This document shows, in pieces, positions 1 through 5,704 of a stretch of 5,759 nucleotides of DNA. The DNA is taken from contig JACQEA010000180.1 of NCBI GenBank assembly GCA_016200825.1, positions 1 to 5,759 of the forward strand, written 5' to 3'. How positions within the stretch are numbered: position 1 is the stretch's first letter; every line of letters starts with the position of its first letter. This stretch comes from Chloroflexota bacterium (GTDB lineage: Bacteria > Chloroflexota > Anaerolineae > UBA4142). Under the pieces are notes generated by a model, which was not told the origin of the DNA, made no database searches, and worked only from the letters and a program-made list of their open reading frames with translations. The position numbers and the translations under genes are program-made.

Positions 1-35
1 AGGAGTTGACTGCGTTGCAAGAAAAATTCCTTTTT

Positions 36-1703
36 TTATTTGCGCGCGGCAATTCCGGTTCGCACAAACAATGTGAGAACGATCAACAACAACGCGCTCA
101 AGCCGGTGACAAGCGCGAATGGAAATTCTGCATCGCCGCTGAGCGACACTGTAAATCCATCTAACGTAACTTCGCCGCCCGTTCCCGCGACTATTAATTC
201 CAATGTATGCGTACCGCGCGCGAGATTTTTTACCGACACGCGCACTTGCCATTCATCTTTCGGCGACGCCAAATCCACGTAACTATTTCCATTCGAATCG
301 AGCGGCAGTCCCGCGACGCGCTGACCATCCATCACGATCCACGCGCGGCCGCCTTCGGGATGACGATGCAAAAATAAATCTACGCCATCACCGATAAACC
401 GAATCACCGCGCGCGCGCCCGGTTGCCGCGTCACCATCTCGCGCGATCCGCGCGCGCGCGCATCGAGGCGCGGTTGCCAGTTGCCGCGCAGTTCCACCGC
501 GGGATTGGTTTCTTGATACAAGCCCGTGCGCGCGATGTTCGGCGCAGTCGCGATCTCTTTCAGCCGATTGTAAATCAAGCGCGGCGTAAAATCTACATCC
601 ACGATTCGAAAATAATAATCCGCGCGCTCGGGTGAAACGTCGCCGACCTGACGAAAATACCAAATATTGAACACGCCGACCCAATTCCAATTCGCGCGCG
701 CTTGCTGAATGCCGCGCAAAGTAAATTCGGCTTGCTGTTGCTCCGTCACCCTCCCCCAAATTAATTTTTGCTCCGAAAAATCGGCGGGCGATGCGTTCCA
801 GCCGTACTCGTTGATCCAAATCGCTTTGTTCGTATCGCCGTACCGTTCCATCACCGCGTGCGCGAGCGCGACGCGTTGAAAATTCAATTGGTTTGAATCG
901 GGCGGATCGTCCGGGGTCGCGCGCAAACCAAACGCGTTCGCGGACAAAATATCGAAATAATTTTGCGCCCCGGCTTGATACATCGCGTCGAGATAATCGA
1001 GATCGGGATAATGTTTCCAGTACGGCGAATTGATGGACCAGCCCTCGCCGAGTGTAATCGCGAGCGGCGCAGAGAGGATGCGAATGGAGGCGTCGGCATT
1101 TTTTGCGCGCGCATACGCGATTTTCAAAAGATCAACGTATCCGTTTGGATCCGCGGGACGATTACCCCATTCGGGAAAAACATTCGGCTCGTTCCAAATT
1201 TGAATGTAGTGAATGCGCCCTTTATAGCGGCGCACGAACGCATCAATAAAATCGCCGTAATCGTTGAAATCGTCGGGCGGAGTTTGAGGCAGAGATTTAT
1301 CGCGCCGCGCCCACACGGGCGTGCGATCCAAGCGCGCGATGATTTGCAAATTGTAACGCTCGAAGGTCGTAACCATCTGATCGGTCTTGTCCCAATCGAA
1401 ATTATTTTTGCGCTTTTCGATTTCTTCCCACGAGAATTGTTGTTTCGCCCACACGATGCCCGCGTCGCGCGCCATCCGCACGGTGCGATCGCGTTTCCAA
1501 TCTTCCACTTCGCGGTCGAGAAAAAAATTCGCGCCGTACGGATTCACATCCGTATCGGGAATGAGCCGCGGCGGCGCGGGTTCGGGCGGCGGCGTTTTCG
1601 ATTCGACCCACGTCGCGATAGACCACGATAAACCGGTGAGCGCGGCTAGAATGCCGAGCGCGAGAAAAAATCGGATGAGCCGTATCGCAAATTTCAAAAT
1701 CAT
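36..1703 (-). CDS. Membrane-anchored clan GH-A glycoside hydrolase (cellulase-like) with C-terminal beta-sandwich domain
   Basis: Predicted extracytoplasmic glycosidase of 555 residues; the substrate cannot be named. An N-terminal membrane anchor (about residues 6-32) is followed by a Pro-rich linker (38-46) and a TIM barrel (about 50-390). The barrel has the two clan GH-A signatures: IQIWNEPN, with E172 as probable acid/base, and WINEYGW, with E299 as probable nucleophile. Residues about 402-520 look like a carbohydrate-binding type beta-sandwich (AWIVMDGQ, then GTHTLELIVAG). A second hydrophobic segment (527-547) ends in basic residues. Both ends therefore look membrane-attached, with the enzyme outside. 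The frame is also open from a GTG at 1733, but that codon lies inside a good promoter (1724-1752) and has no ribosome binding site. ATG 1703, preceded by CTGGGAGA, fits a start site near 1717, although the purine-rich stretch is only about 1 nt from the ATG. The gene has its own promoter downstream of the cytochrome operon terminator. GH5- and GH39-like families are both possible. Confidence 0.88.
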   Translation of the reverse strand: MILKFAIRLIRFFLALGILAALTGLSWSIATWVESKTPPPEPAPPRLIPDTDVNPYGANFFLDREVEDWKRDRTVRMARDAGIVWAKQQFSWEEIEKRKNNFDWDKTDQMVTTFERYNLQIIARLDRTPVWARRDKSLPQTPPDDFNDYGDFIDAFVRRYKGRIHYIQIWNEPNVFPEWGNRPADPNGYVDLLKIAYARAKNADASIRILSAPLAITLGEGWSINSPYWKHYPDLDYLDAMYQAGAQNYFDILSANAFGLRATPDDPPDSNQLNFQRVALAHAVMERYGDTNKAIWINEYGWNASPADFSEQKLIWGRVTEQQQAEFTLRGIQQARANWNWVGVFNIWYFRQVGDVSPERADYYFRIVDVDFTPRLIYNRLKEIATAPNIARTGLYQETNPAVELRGNWQPRLDARARGSREMVTRQPGARAVIRFIGDGVDLFLHRHPEGGRAWIVMDGQRVAGLPLDSNGNSYVDLASPKDEWQVRVSVKNLARGTHTLELIVAGTGGEVTLDGFTVSLSGDAEFPFALVTGLSALLLIVLTLFVRTGIAARK

Positions 1704-1723
1704 TCTCCCAGCGAGCCGCGTAA

Positions 1724-1752
1724 ATGATAACACAACGCGGGGTCAGCGTCAA
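1724..1752 (-). promoter_or_regulatory. Sigma-70-type promoter of the glycoside hydrolase gene
   Basis: On the minus strand TTGACG (1752-1747) is followed after exactly 17 nt by TATCAT (1729-1724). Each box matches the consensus in five of six positions. Transcription would start near 1717, leaving a leader of about 14 nt before ATG 1703. The upstream GTG at 1733 would then not be transcribed, which decides the start of the gene. The promoter begins 13 nt past the terminator, so the hydrolase is likely expressed independently of the respiratory operon. Confidence 0.6.
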
Positions 1753-1764
1753 AAATCTTCGCCC

Positions 1765-1806
1765 AAAAAATAACCCGACCAATTATTTTGATCGGGTCAT
1801 TTTTTT
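1765..1806. terminator. Bidirectional intrinsic terminator
   Basis: The stem pairs ACCCGA (1773-1778) with TCGGGT (1792-1797). One mismatch follows, then three more pairs (1780-1782 with 1788-1790), closing a 5-nt loop. The stem is flanked by an A run (1765-1770) and a T run (1800-1806), so it is followed by a U tract on either strand. On the minus strand it would end the Rieske / cytochrome b / cytochrome c transcript, 170-210 nt after the cytochrome c stop codon and just before the next promoter. Confidence 0.72.
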
Positions 1807-1820
1807 CAAATCACAATTAC

Positions 1821-1862
1821 GGGGTAACACCCCATTTAATCGTGGAGTGGCTTTTTAGCCAC
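1821..1862. other. Two small hairpins beside the large palindrome
   Basis: GGGGT-AAC-ACCCC (1821-1833) is a perfect 5-bp stem. GTGGCT-TTTT-AGCCAC (1847-1862) is a perfect 6-bp stem. The right arm of the second overlaps the first bases of the palindrome at 1858-1918, so in RNA the two would compete. Neither is followed by a U tract. They lie in the 3' untranslated region of the cytochrome operon. No function is assigned. Confidence 0.4.
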
Positions 1863-1918
1863 AGAACCACACAGAATTTCACAGAAATTTTCCGTGTGTT
1901 TCTGTGTGATTCTGTGGC
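1858..1918. repeat. 61-bp palindromic element built of 10-bp-phased CACAGAA units
   Basis: CACAGAA occurs at 1860, 1870 and 1880. Its complement occurs at 1890 (TTCCGTG, one change), 1900 and 1910 (TTCTGTG). All six units keep a 10-bp period and are symmetric about 1888. The outer arms 1858-1876 and 1900-1918 pair in 18 of 19 positions, and the third unit pair closes on a 3-nt loop. The element lies between the cytochrome c stop codon and the operon terminator. It looks like a dispersed REP-like or 3'-end-stabilising hairpin. That class is an inference, as only one copy lies in the window. Confidence 0.7.
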
Positions 1919-1974
1919 AAATTGAACCGTCCACGTGCAAGAGGAGTGCTACCACTCACGGCACAAGACGCACG

Positions 1975-2886
1975 TTATTGTGAAAAATTGCGTTCGTAGA
2001 TCAAAACTTTCCAGATGGTATCTTCACCCAACGCTTTCCACGGCGGCATCTGAGAGCCCGGTTGACTTTCGGATACGAGATAAAAGTGACAATCCAACGG
2101 AATCTTTTGCATGAACTCTTTATCGGTAAAATTTGCCGGTTTTGGATTCAAGGCCGAGGCGGCAACCCCATCCCCGCGTCCGCCCAGTCCATGACACGCG
2201 GCGCAATAACTTTCAAATGCAGTTTTGCCCGCGGCTAGTGCGGCTTTGTCATCCGGTTTGTACGGCGCGGTCTTGCCTTGAAAACTCGCCGGAACATTTT
2301 GACAATACGGATGAAGATTCGCGGTGGCAGGATTTGGCGTTGGAGTGGGCCCCAATGTAGGTGTGGGTCGCGGCGTGCCAGCTGGGGGCCACGCATTTAT
2401 TTCCGGCGCTTGATCTTTCCAATTCAACAAAAACGAAACCAACGAATCCACTTGATCTGGGCGCATCGGCCCACCGAATTGATTGCTCCACGTCGGCATT
2501 TTTGCGGCATACAGATCTGGGCGCGATTGAACGGGTCGCCCGCCGGATACCGTGTCTTTAAGAAAAGTTTGAGCATTCCCGCCCCACGCGATCTGTTTGA
2601 GATAACGCCCATCGTACAAATCTTTGCGATTCAACGCGGGCGCAACGCCGGAAATTCCTTCGCCTTTTTTGCCGTGACACACAATGCAGAATTGCGAAAA
2701 TAAATCCGCGCCCACTTCAATTTGCCGTCCTGATAACGCGTCCGCGCGCTGTTCGATCACTGATTTTTGCGTTGAACCAACCATACCCAGATCGCGTCCG
2801 AGATCATTGTACGTCACGACTGCGATCGGCAGGCAAGTCAGAAAAGTGAACAAGAGCCCGACCAGAATTTTGATTTGAGTGGACAT
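1975..2886 (-). CDS. Membrane-anchored diheme cytochrome c (electron acceptor subunit of the bc-type complex)
   Basis: A 303-residue protein with one N-terminal transmembrane anchor (about residues 6-25) and two class I cytochrome c domains outside the membrane. The first haem site is CIVCH (67-71), with likely axial Met M130 in KMPTW. The second is CAACH (228-232), with likely axial Met M280 in QMPPW. A flexible Pro/Thr linker (about 167-190) separates the domains. The second domain has GRGDG and PANFTD, usual in this family. As the last gene of the operon, 84 nt after cytochrome b, it probably takes electrons from the Rieske centre and delivers them to a terminal oxidase or soluble carrier. 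This is the role of cytochrome c1, but the two-haem design differs from mitochondrial c1. The N-terminus has no lipobox, so C18 is probably just part of the anchor. No clear Shine-Dalgarno sequence precedes ATG 2886. The reading frame is intact. Confidence 0.93.
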   Translation of the reverse strand: MSTQIKILVGLLFTFLTCLPIAVVTYNDLGRDLGMVGSTQKSVIEQRADALSGRQIEVGADLFSQFCIVCHGKKGEGISGVAPALNRKDLYDGRYLKQIAWGGNAQTFLKDTVSGGRPVQSRPDLYAAKMPTWSNQFGGPMRPDQVDSLVSFLLNWKDQAPEINAWPPAGTPRPTPTLGPTPTPNPATANLHPYCQNVPASFQGKTAPYKPDDKAALAAGKTAFESYCAACHGLGGRGDGVAASALNPKPANFTDKEFMQKIPLDCHFYLVSESQPGSQMPPWKALGEDTIWKVLIYERNFSQ

Positions 2887-2936
2887 GTATGGTTACCCGA
2901 TTGAAATAATGGATTGGATTATTTATATCACAGGCA

Positions 2937-2958
2937 CGACGCACCTTGCGATGCGTCG
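2937..2958. other. Intercistronic hairpin between cytochrome b and cytochrome c
   Basis: CGACGCA (2937-2943) pairs perfectly with TGCGTCG (2952-2958) across an 8-nt loop. It lies 12 nt after the cytochrome b stop codon and 50 nt before the cytochrome c start. No U tract follows on the minus strand, so it is not a classical terminator. It could stabilise one processed message or lower expression of the downstream gene. The AT-rich stretch between the hairpin and the cytochrome c start includes TATAAA but no convincing -35 box. Confidence 0.5.
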
Positions 2959-2970
2959 CACCGGATCGGT

Positions 2971-4494
2971 TTATTCGTAGCGCGATTCTTTGTGCAAGTA
3001 AATGATGCGGTCATAACTTCCGGTATCGCCCGCGCGCGTCGGCGTCCAGCGTAATTGCAACGAAACTTTTTTCAAATTCGATTGCCAATCTTCGATCACC
3101 AATACGCCTTTGGCGTCCGGTAAACCAGATTGATTCTTGCTGTCTTTCGCCAGCTGCGATTGATGCGCGACGGCCGCGTTCATTTTCGCGAGCATTTGTT
3201 CAAACTCGCCGGAATTTTTGGTGGCGTACGCTGTCAGATCGTACGTGCCGACGGTCAATTTTTCAAAACCCATTTTGCGGACAATGCCGCAATCATCCGG
3301 AATCAGCGGAATCGCGGGCAACACACATTCTTCCGGCATAAACTCTTGTCCAATTTCAACCGCGGGCGGCGCGCTGACCGCGTAGAACGGCGTACCAAAG
3401 TACGTGAGAATCACAAACGATACAATCGCGAGCATTCCAACCGTCACACCGAGTTTACGATTCTTACCCTGACGACTGGGTTGACGTCCCATAAACTTGT
3501 CCCAGAATTCGTCAATGTACGGAACGCCGAACCAAATCAAAATCAACACACTGGGAATAATAACGCCTTGCCACGCGGGGCTATCGTAAAAATCTTTGAC
3601 GAGATCAAACCCAATTACGCCGCCGATAAATCGCAACGTCGGCAGAACGATGGGATCTTTCAACAGACCTTGAATCCACAAAAAATACCACGGCGCGGTC
3701 GTGTGCAACGGAGTCCGATACGGATCGGCGTGATGTTCCAAGGGCGCGTGAAAAACAAAAACGGAAAACGCGGTGATCACAAACGTGAGAATTGCCGCCC
3801 ACATTAATTCTTTCGTCAACACTTCGGGCAAGTAATCCAACCGTTCTTTCGCCGCTTTGCGAACGGCGGGATCCGGATTTTCTTCTTCGCCCGCCGGTAA
3901 ACTGATACCGTGCAAACGCGAGATGCGATAATAGTGAACCGAAATAAAAATGATCGCCGCGAGCGGGACGAGAATCACATGCAACAGATAAAAACGCAAC
4001 AACCCATTTTGCGCGATCGTATCGCCGCCGCGCAAAAGCAAATTGGTAATATATCCCGCGATTTCTTTGGGCGGCGCGGATTTTGCCATACTCGTTCCGA
4101 TGGTCACCGCCCAGTACGACAATTGATCCCACGGCAATAAATAGCCCGAGTACGAAAGTAGCCATGTGATGATCAACAACACAACGCCGGTCACCCACGT
4201 GAATTCGCGCGGATGTTTGTACGACCCGGTAAGAAATACGCGCAACATGTGCAACATCACCGCGGCAACCATCAACTCCGCGCCGACGCGATGAATATCG
4301 CGCATGAGTTGACCGAAGGGAATTTCGGTCATGATCTTGATCATGGATTCGTACGCTTCGGATTGCGCGGGAATGTAGAACACCATCAAGATCAAGCCGG
4401 TAATCGTTTCGATGATGAACGAAACATCGCGCGCACATCGGCGATGCCCATGCCGGCCGACACCGCGCGCATCGTGTTGTCCGCAATTTTCCAA
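2971..4494 (-). CDS. Cytochrome b of a bc-type quinol oxidoreductase, main body (5' end disrupted)
   Basis: Quinol-oxidising, haem-b-binding membrane subunit with the N- and C-terminal cytochrome b halves fused. The open frame gives 507 residues, but the first ~25 from ATG 4494 are out-of-frame sequence; authentic homology starts near residue 26 (FIIETITG, in helix A). The haem ligands are intact: H68 and H82 (H-X13-H, helix B) and H172 and H187 (H-X14-H, helix D). The X14 spacing is the b6-like type. The GYLLPWDQLSYWA stretch follows helix C. The quinol-site PEWY motif reads APWY (267-270). Three hydrophobic helices (about 231-250, 308-327, 347-370) form the subunit IV-like half. An unusual tail of about 135 residues (372-507) follows, with C390 and C402 but no CXXCH; the helix count places it outside the membrane. 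The gene lies between the Rieske and cytochrome c genes. The true start is ATG 4664 in another frame, so as given this gene would not yield a normal protein. Confidence 0.85.
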   Translation of the reverse strand: MENCGQHDARGVGRHGHRRCARDVSFIIETITGLILMVFYIPAQSEAYESMIKIMTEIPFGQLMRDIHRVGAELMVAAVMLHMLRVFLTGSYKHPREFTWVTGVVLLIITWLLSYSGYLLPWDQLSYWAVTIGTSMAKSAPPKEIAGYITNLLLRGGDTIAQNGLLRFYLLHVILVPLAAIIFISVHYYRISRLHGISLPAGEEENPDPAVRKAAKERLDYLPEVLTKELMWAAILTFVITAFSVFVFHAPLEHHADPYRTPLHTTAPWYFLWIQGLLKDPIVLPTLRFIGGVIGFDLVKDFYDSPAWQGVIIPSVLILIWFGVPYIDEFWDKFMGRQPSRQGKNRKLGVTVGMLAIVSFVILTYFGTPFYAVSAPPAVEIGQEFMPEECVLPAIPLIPDDCGIVRKMGFEKLTVGTYDLTAYATKNSGEFEQMLAKMNAAVAHQSQLAKDSKNQSGLPDAKGVLVIEDWQSNLKKVSLQLRWTPTRAGDTGSYDRIIYLHKESRYE

Positions 4495-4664
4495 CCGGTT
4501 TCTTTGGTTTGCTGCAGTAATTCTTTGCGGCCATCTTTGTCGCGCGCTTTGCCAAACAATGGCAAGACTTGCTTGACGCCGTACGGCATTTTTTCAGCAA
4601 CTTGCCCGCGCACGTTTGCCAAGATGGCGCTCAATGGGTTGCGGTGCCCATTGCGTTGGAACAT
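4392..4664 (-). pseudogene. N-terminal fragment of the same cytochrome b gene, cut off by a frameshifting deletion
   Basis: This 90-residue frame starts at the real cytochrome b initiation site: ATG 4664 has AGGAGG (4674-4669) 4 nt upstream. It encodes the hydrophilic, amphipathic N-terminus and reaches the family signature ADNTMRAVSAGMGIADVR. It then runs into about ten unrelated residues and stops at 4392. In complete relatives this signature is followed by about 50 residues that lead into helix A. Here the helix A sequence appears almost at once, in a different frame, with the junction between about 4433 and 4419. Restoring the frame needs 3n+1 missing bases, of the order of 150. It belongs with the 2971-4494 entry as one broken gene. 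Confidence 0.8.
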
Positions 4665-4668
4665 GGTG

Positions 4669-4674
4669 CCTCCT
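4669..4674 (-). promoter_or_regulatory. Ribosome binding site of cytochrome b
   Basis: AGGAGG on the minus strand lies 4 nt before ATG 4664. It is the strongest Shine-Dalgarno sequence in the window. It fixes the true start of the cytochrome b gene and shows that the long frame opening at 4494 is not a natural start. Confidence 0.8.
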
Positions 4675-4689
4675 AAAAACTATGACGGT

Positions 4690-4750
4690 GGACGGCAGAT
4701 GATAGACCGACGAAATTTTTTTATCGTCTTGGGTCTATCGTCTTCCGTCC
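4690..4750. repeat. Long imperfect hairpin in the Rieske-cytochrome b gap
   Basis: The arms 4690-4708 and 4732-4750 pair in 17 of 19 positions, with one T-G wobble and one mismatch. After a 3-nt bulge, an inner stem GACGA (4709-4713) with TCGTC (4724-4728) closes on an A/T-only loop. On the minus strand AAGACGATA occurs twice at a 15-nt step. The hairpin fills almost all of the space between the Rieske stop codon (4753) and the cytochrome b ribosome binding site (4674). It may be a dispersed palindromic repeat or may tune the ratio of the two proteins. It is not a typical terminator, because the T-rich run is in the loop. Confidence 0.65.
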
Positions 4751-4752
4751 TT

Positions 4753-5322
4753 CTAACCGTGTCCGGTACCTTGAATAATCTTACCCGTGTCAATTTCGAT
4801 ATTGAGATTGGTGTCACTCGGAATTTGCATCGGCACGCCTTTTGGATCCGTCAGCGCGACCGGCTTGCCGTTCGCGTCCACAAATGAAATCACCATGCGA
4901 TCCAAACTGCGCGGCGCGGGACCTTCGATGTACGTTCCATCTTTTTGATATTTCGATCCATGACAGGGACATTCAAAACGTCCCGACACCGGTTGCCATT
5001 GATACAAACAACCGAGATGCACGCACACATCGTACAGCGCGAGCACCGCGCCATTTATATTCGCGAGCCAGAATTTTCCTTCGGCATTGTGAAGCGGTGG
5101 ATCGGTTGGTTTGGGCAGAACGTCGCCGGCTTTGCCTAACGGAATTACGCCGCCGAATTCTCCCACTTTGAAACGCGGAAATGAAAAGAAAAAAGTTGCT
5201 CCGCCAAATCCGACGACAAAGACAAATCCCAAACTCGCGAGCCACGCGTAATTTAGGAATTCCCGTCGCGTGAGGGGAGGCATTACGGGGATTGCTGGTT
5301 CTGCAGTTTTGGCTTCCGCCAT
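4753..5322 (-). CDS. Rieske [2Fe-2S] iron-sulfur protein of the bc-type complex
   Basis: First gene of the respiratory operon, 189 residues. It carries the high-potential [2Fe-2S] cluster that takes the first electron from quinol and passes it to the cytochrome c. Both cluster boxes are complete. CVHLGC (100-105) gives ligands C100 and H102, and CPCHGS (118-123) gives ligands C118 and H121. C105 and C120 form the usual stabilising disulfide. The N-terminus has a Tat-type motif, TRREFLN (18-24), followed by a hydrophobic segment (about 26-46). This suggests export of the folded protein by the twin-arginine route, with the segment kept as an anchor. Length is normal. A purine-rich ribosome binding site (AAGGAG, 5339-5334, extending to GGAGAGG) precedes ATG 5322. 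Equivalent genes are called qcrA or petA/petC in other bacteria; no single symbol is justified here. A hairpin separates it from cytochrome b 89 nt downstream. Confidence 0.95.
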   Translation of the reverse strand: MAEAKTAEPAIPVMPPLTRREFLNYAWLASLGFVFVVGFGGATFFFSFPRFKVGEFGGVIPLGKAGDVLPKPTDPPLHNAEGKFWLANINGAVLALYDVCVHLGCLYQWQPVSGRFECPCHGSKYQKDGTYIEGPAPRSLDRMVISFVDANGKPVALTDPKGVPMQIPSDTNLNIEIDTGKIIQGTGHG

Positions 5323-5404
5323 CGGAACACCCTCTCCTTAAAAGTTACGCATGCGTTTCACTAACGCGGCAAGCACGCGCCTAAAAATTATCTGCGGAGT
5401 AAAT
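5323..5404 (-). promoter_or_regulatory. Leader of the respiratory operon with two alternative small hairpins
   Basis: The likely 82-nt 5' untranslated region of the Rieske-cytochrome operon. The palindrome ACGCATGCGT (5347-5356) overlaps a second possible stem, GCGTT (5353-5357) with AACGC (5363-5367), so the two folds exclude each other. Both lie just upstream of the ribosome binding site. The leader does not match any riboswitch class I recognise. A regulatory role is speculative. Confidence 0.35.
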
Positions 5405-5411
5405 CGCGCGC

Positions 5412-5440
5412 ATTATAGCATAACGAAAACCGAATAGCAA
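5412..5440 (-). promoter_or_regulatory. Extended -10 sigma-70 promoter of the Rieske-cytochrome operon
   Basis: On the minus strand TGCTATAAT (5420-5412) holds a perfect TATAAT preceded by the TGn of an extended -10. A -35-like TTGCTA (5440-5435) lies 17 nt upstream, with four of six matches. Transcription should start near 5405. This is the best promoter in the window and suggests substantial basal expression of the operon. Confidence 0.7.
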
Positions 5441-5465
5441 ATTATCGCGGGCGAATCTGCCCAGC

Positions 5466-5508
5466 AAAAAAAACCTTTGACAAAAAATTTTGCGTGTGTT
5501 AGTCTAAC
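5466..5508 (+). promoter_or_regulatory. Divergent plus-strand promoter with a palindrome over its -10
   Basis: A perfect TTGACA (5477-5482) is followed after 17 nt by TAGTCT (5500-5505), a weak -10. An eight-A tract (5466-5473) just upstream could act as an UP element. The -10 lies within the perfect inverted repeat GTTAG-T-CTAAC (5498-5508), a position where a repressor could block RNA polymerase. The core resembles the DtxR/IdeR operator core (GTTAGSCTAAC), although the outer bases of that operator are absent. No gene on the plus strand clearly belongs to it before the transposase. Confidence 0.45.
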
Positions 5509-5639
5509 GGCGAGATGGTCGCATAGTTAGTTGGTCTGATAGTCAAATAATCGGGTGGGGACATCGTCGCGGTGTTTCAAAAATTTTCGGAATCCCTTCG
5601 CAACTAATGACGATACGACTAATAACCAATGGTGCTAGT
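5509..5639 (+). other. Non-coding stretch with a long-range stem, function unknown
   Basis: No convincing reading frame lies here. GCGAGATG (5510-5517) can pair with CATC-g-TCGC (5562-5570), with one bulged G. The right edge (5619-5639) has an interrupted palindrome, ACTA...ACC-AAT-GGT...TAGT. It could be the remains of a gene leader interrupted by the mobile element, part of the element's left end, or a small RNA. It does not fold as a tRNA: no TpsiC-type GGTTC arm or matching acceptor stem is present. Confidence 0.3.
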
Positions 5640-5696
5640 TTGACAAGCGACAAGGGACTTGCTTATGCTGATGGTGACCAAACCTTCAGCGAGGAG
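5640..5696 (+). promoter_or_regulatory. Transposase promoter and ribosome binding site
   Basis: TTGACA (5640-5645) is followed after 18 nt by TATGCT (5664-5669), with four of six matches. AGGAG (5692-5696) lies 8 nt before ATG 5705. Together they provide a normal start signal for the transposase gene at the right edge. Confidence 0.5.
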
Positions 5697-5704
5697 CAAG
5701 CCCC

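Noticed and set aside
410..465. CGCGCG-rich runs, considered as a repeat element
   Set aside because: They lie within the hydrolase reading frame and are explained by Ala/Arg codons (GCG, CGC) used across the window.
963..1631. 222-residue plus-strand open frame inside the hydrolase gene
   Set aside because: It is antisense to a gene with clear catalytic motifs. Its sequence is Arg/Ile-rich, as expected for a reverse-frame shadow in CGCG-rich DNA.
4392..4494. Programmed ribosomal frameshift to join the two cytochrome b frames
   Set aside because: There is no slippery heptamer at the junction, and a frameshift would not supply the roughly 50 residues that are missing.
3605..4600. 331-residue minus-strand open frame overlapping cytochrome b
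   Set aside because: It is Arg/Ser/His-rich with no domain, while the overlapping frame has all cytochrome b haem ligands. Its length comes from codon bias.
5449..5462. GGGC...GCCC hairpin followed by an A run, considered as a terminator
   Set aside because: The stem is only 4 bp. The A tract lies 3' on the plus strand, so neither strand has a stem followed by a U tract.
5509..5580. Possible tRNA-like stretch (AGTTGGTCTGATA resembles a D arm)
   Set aside because: No TpsiC arm, no 7-bp acceptor stem and no consistent anticodon arm could be found.
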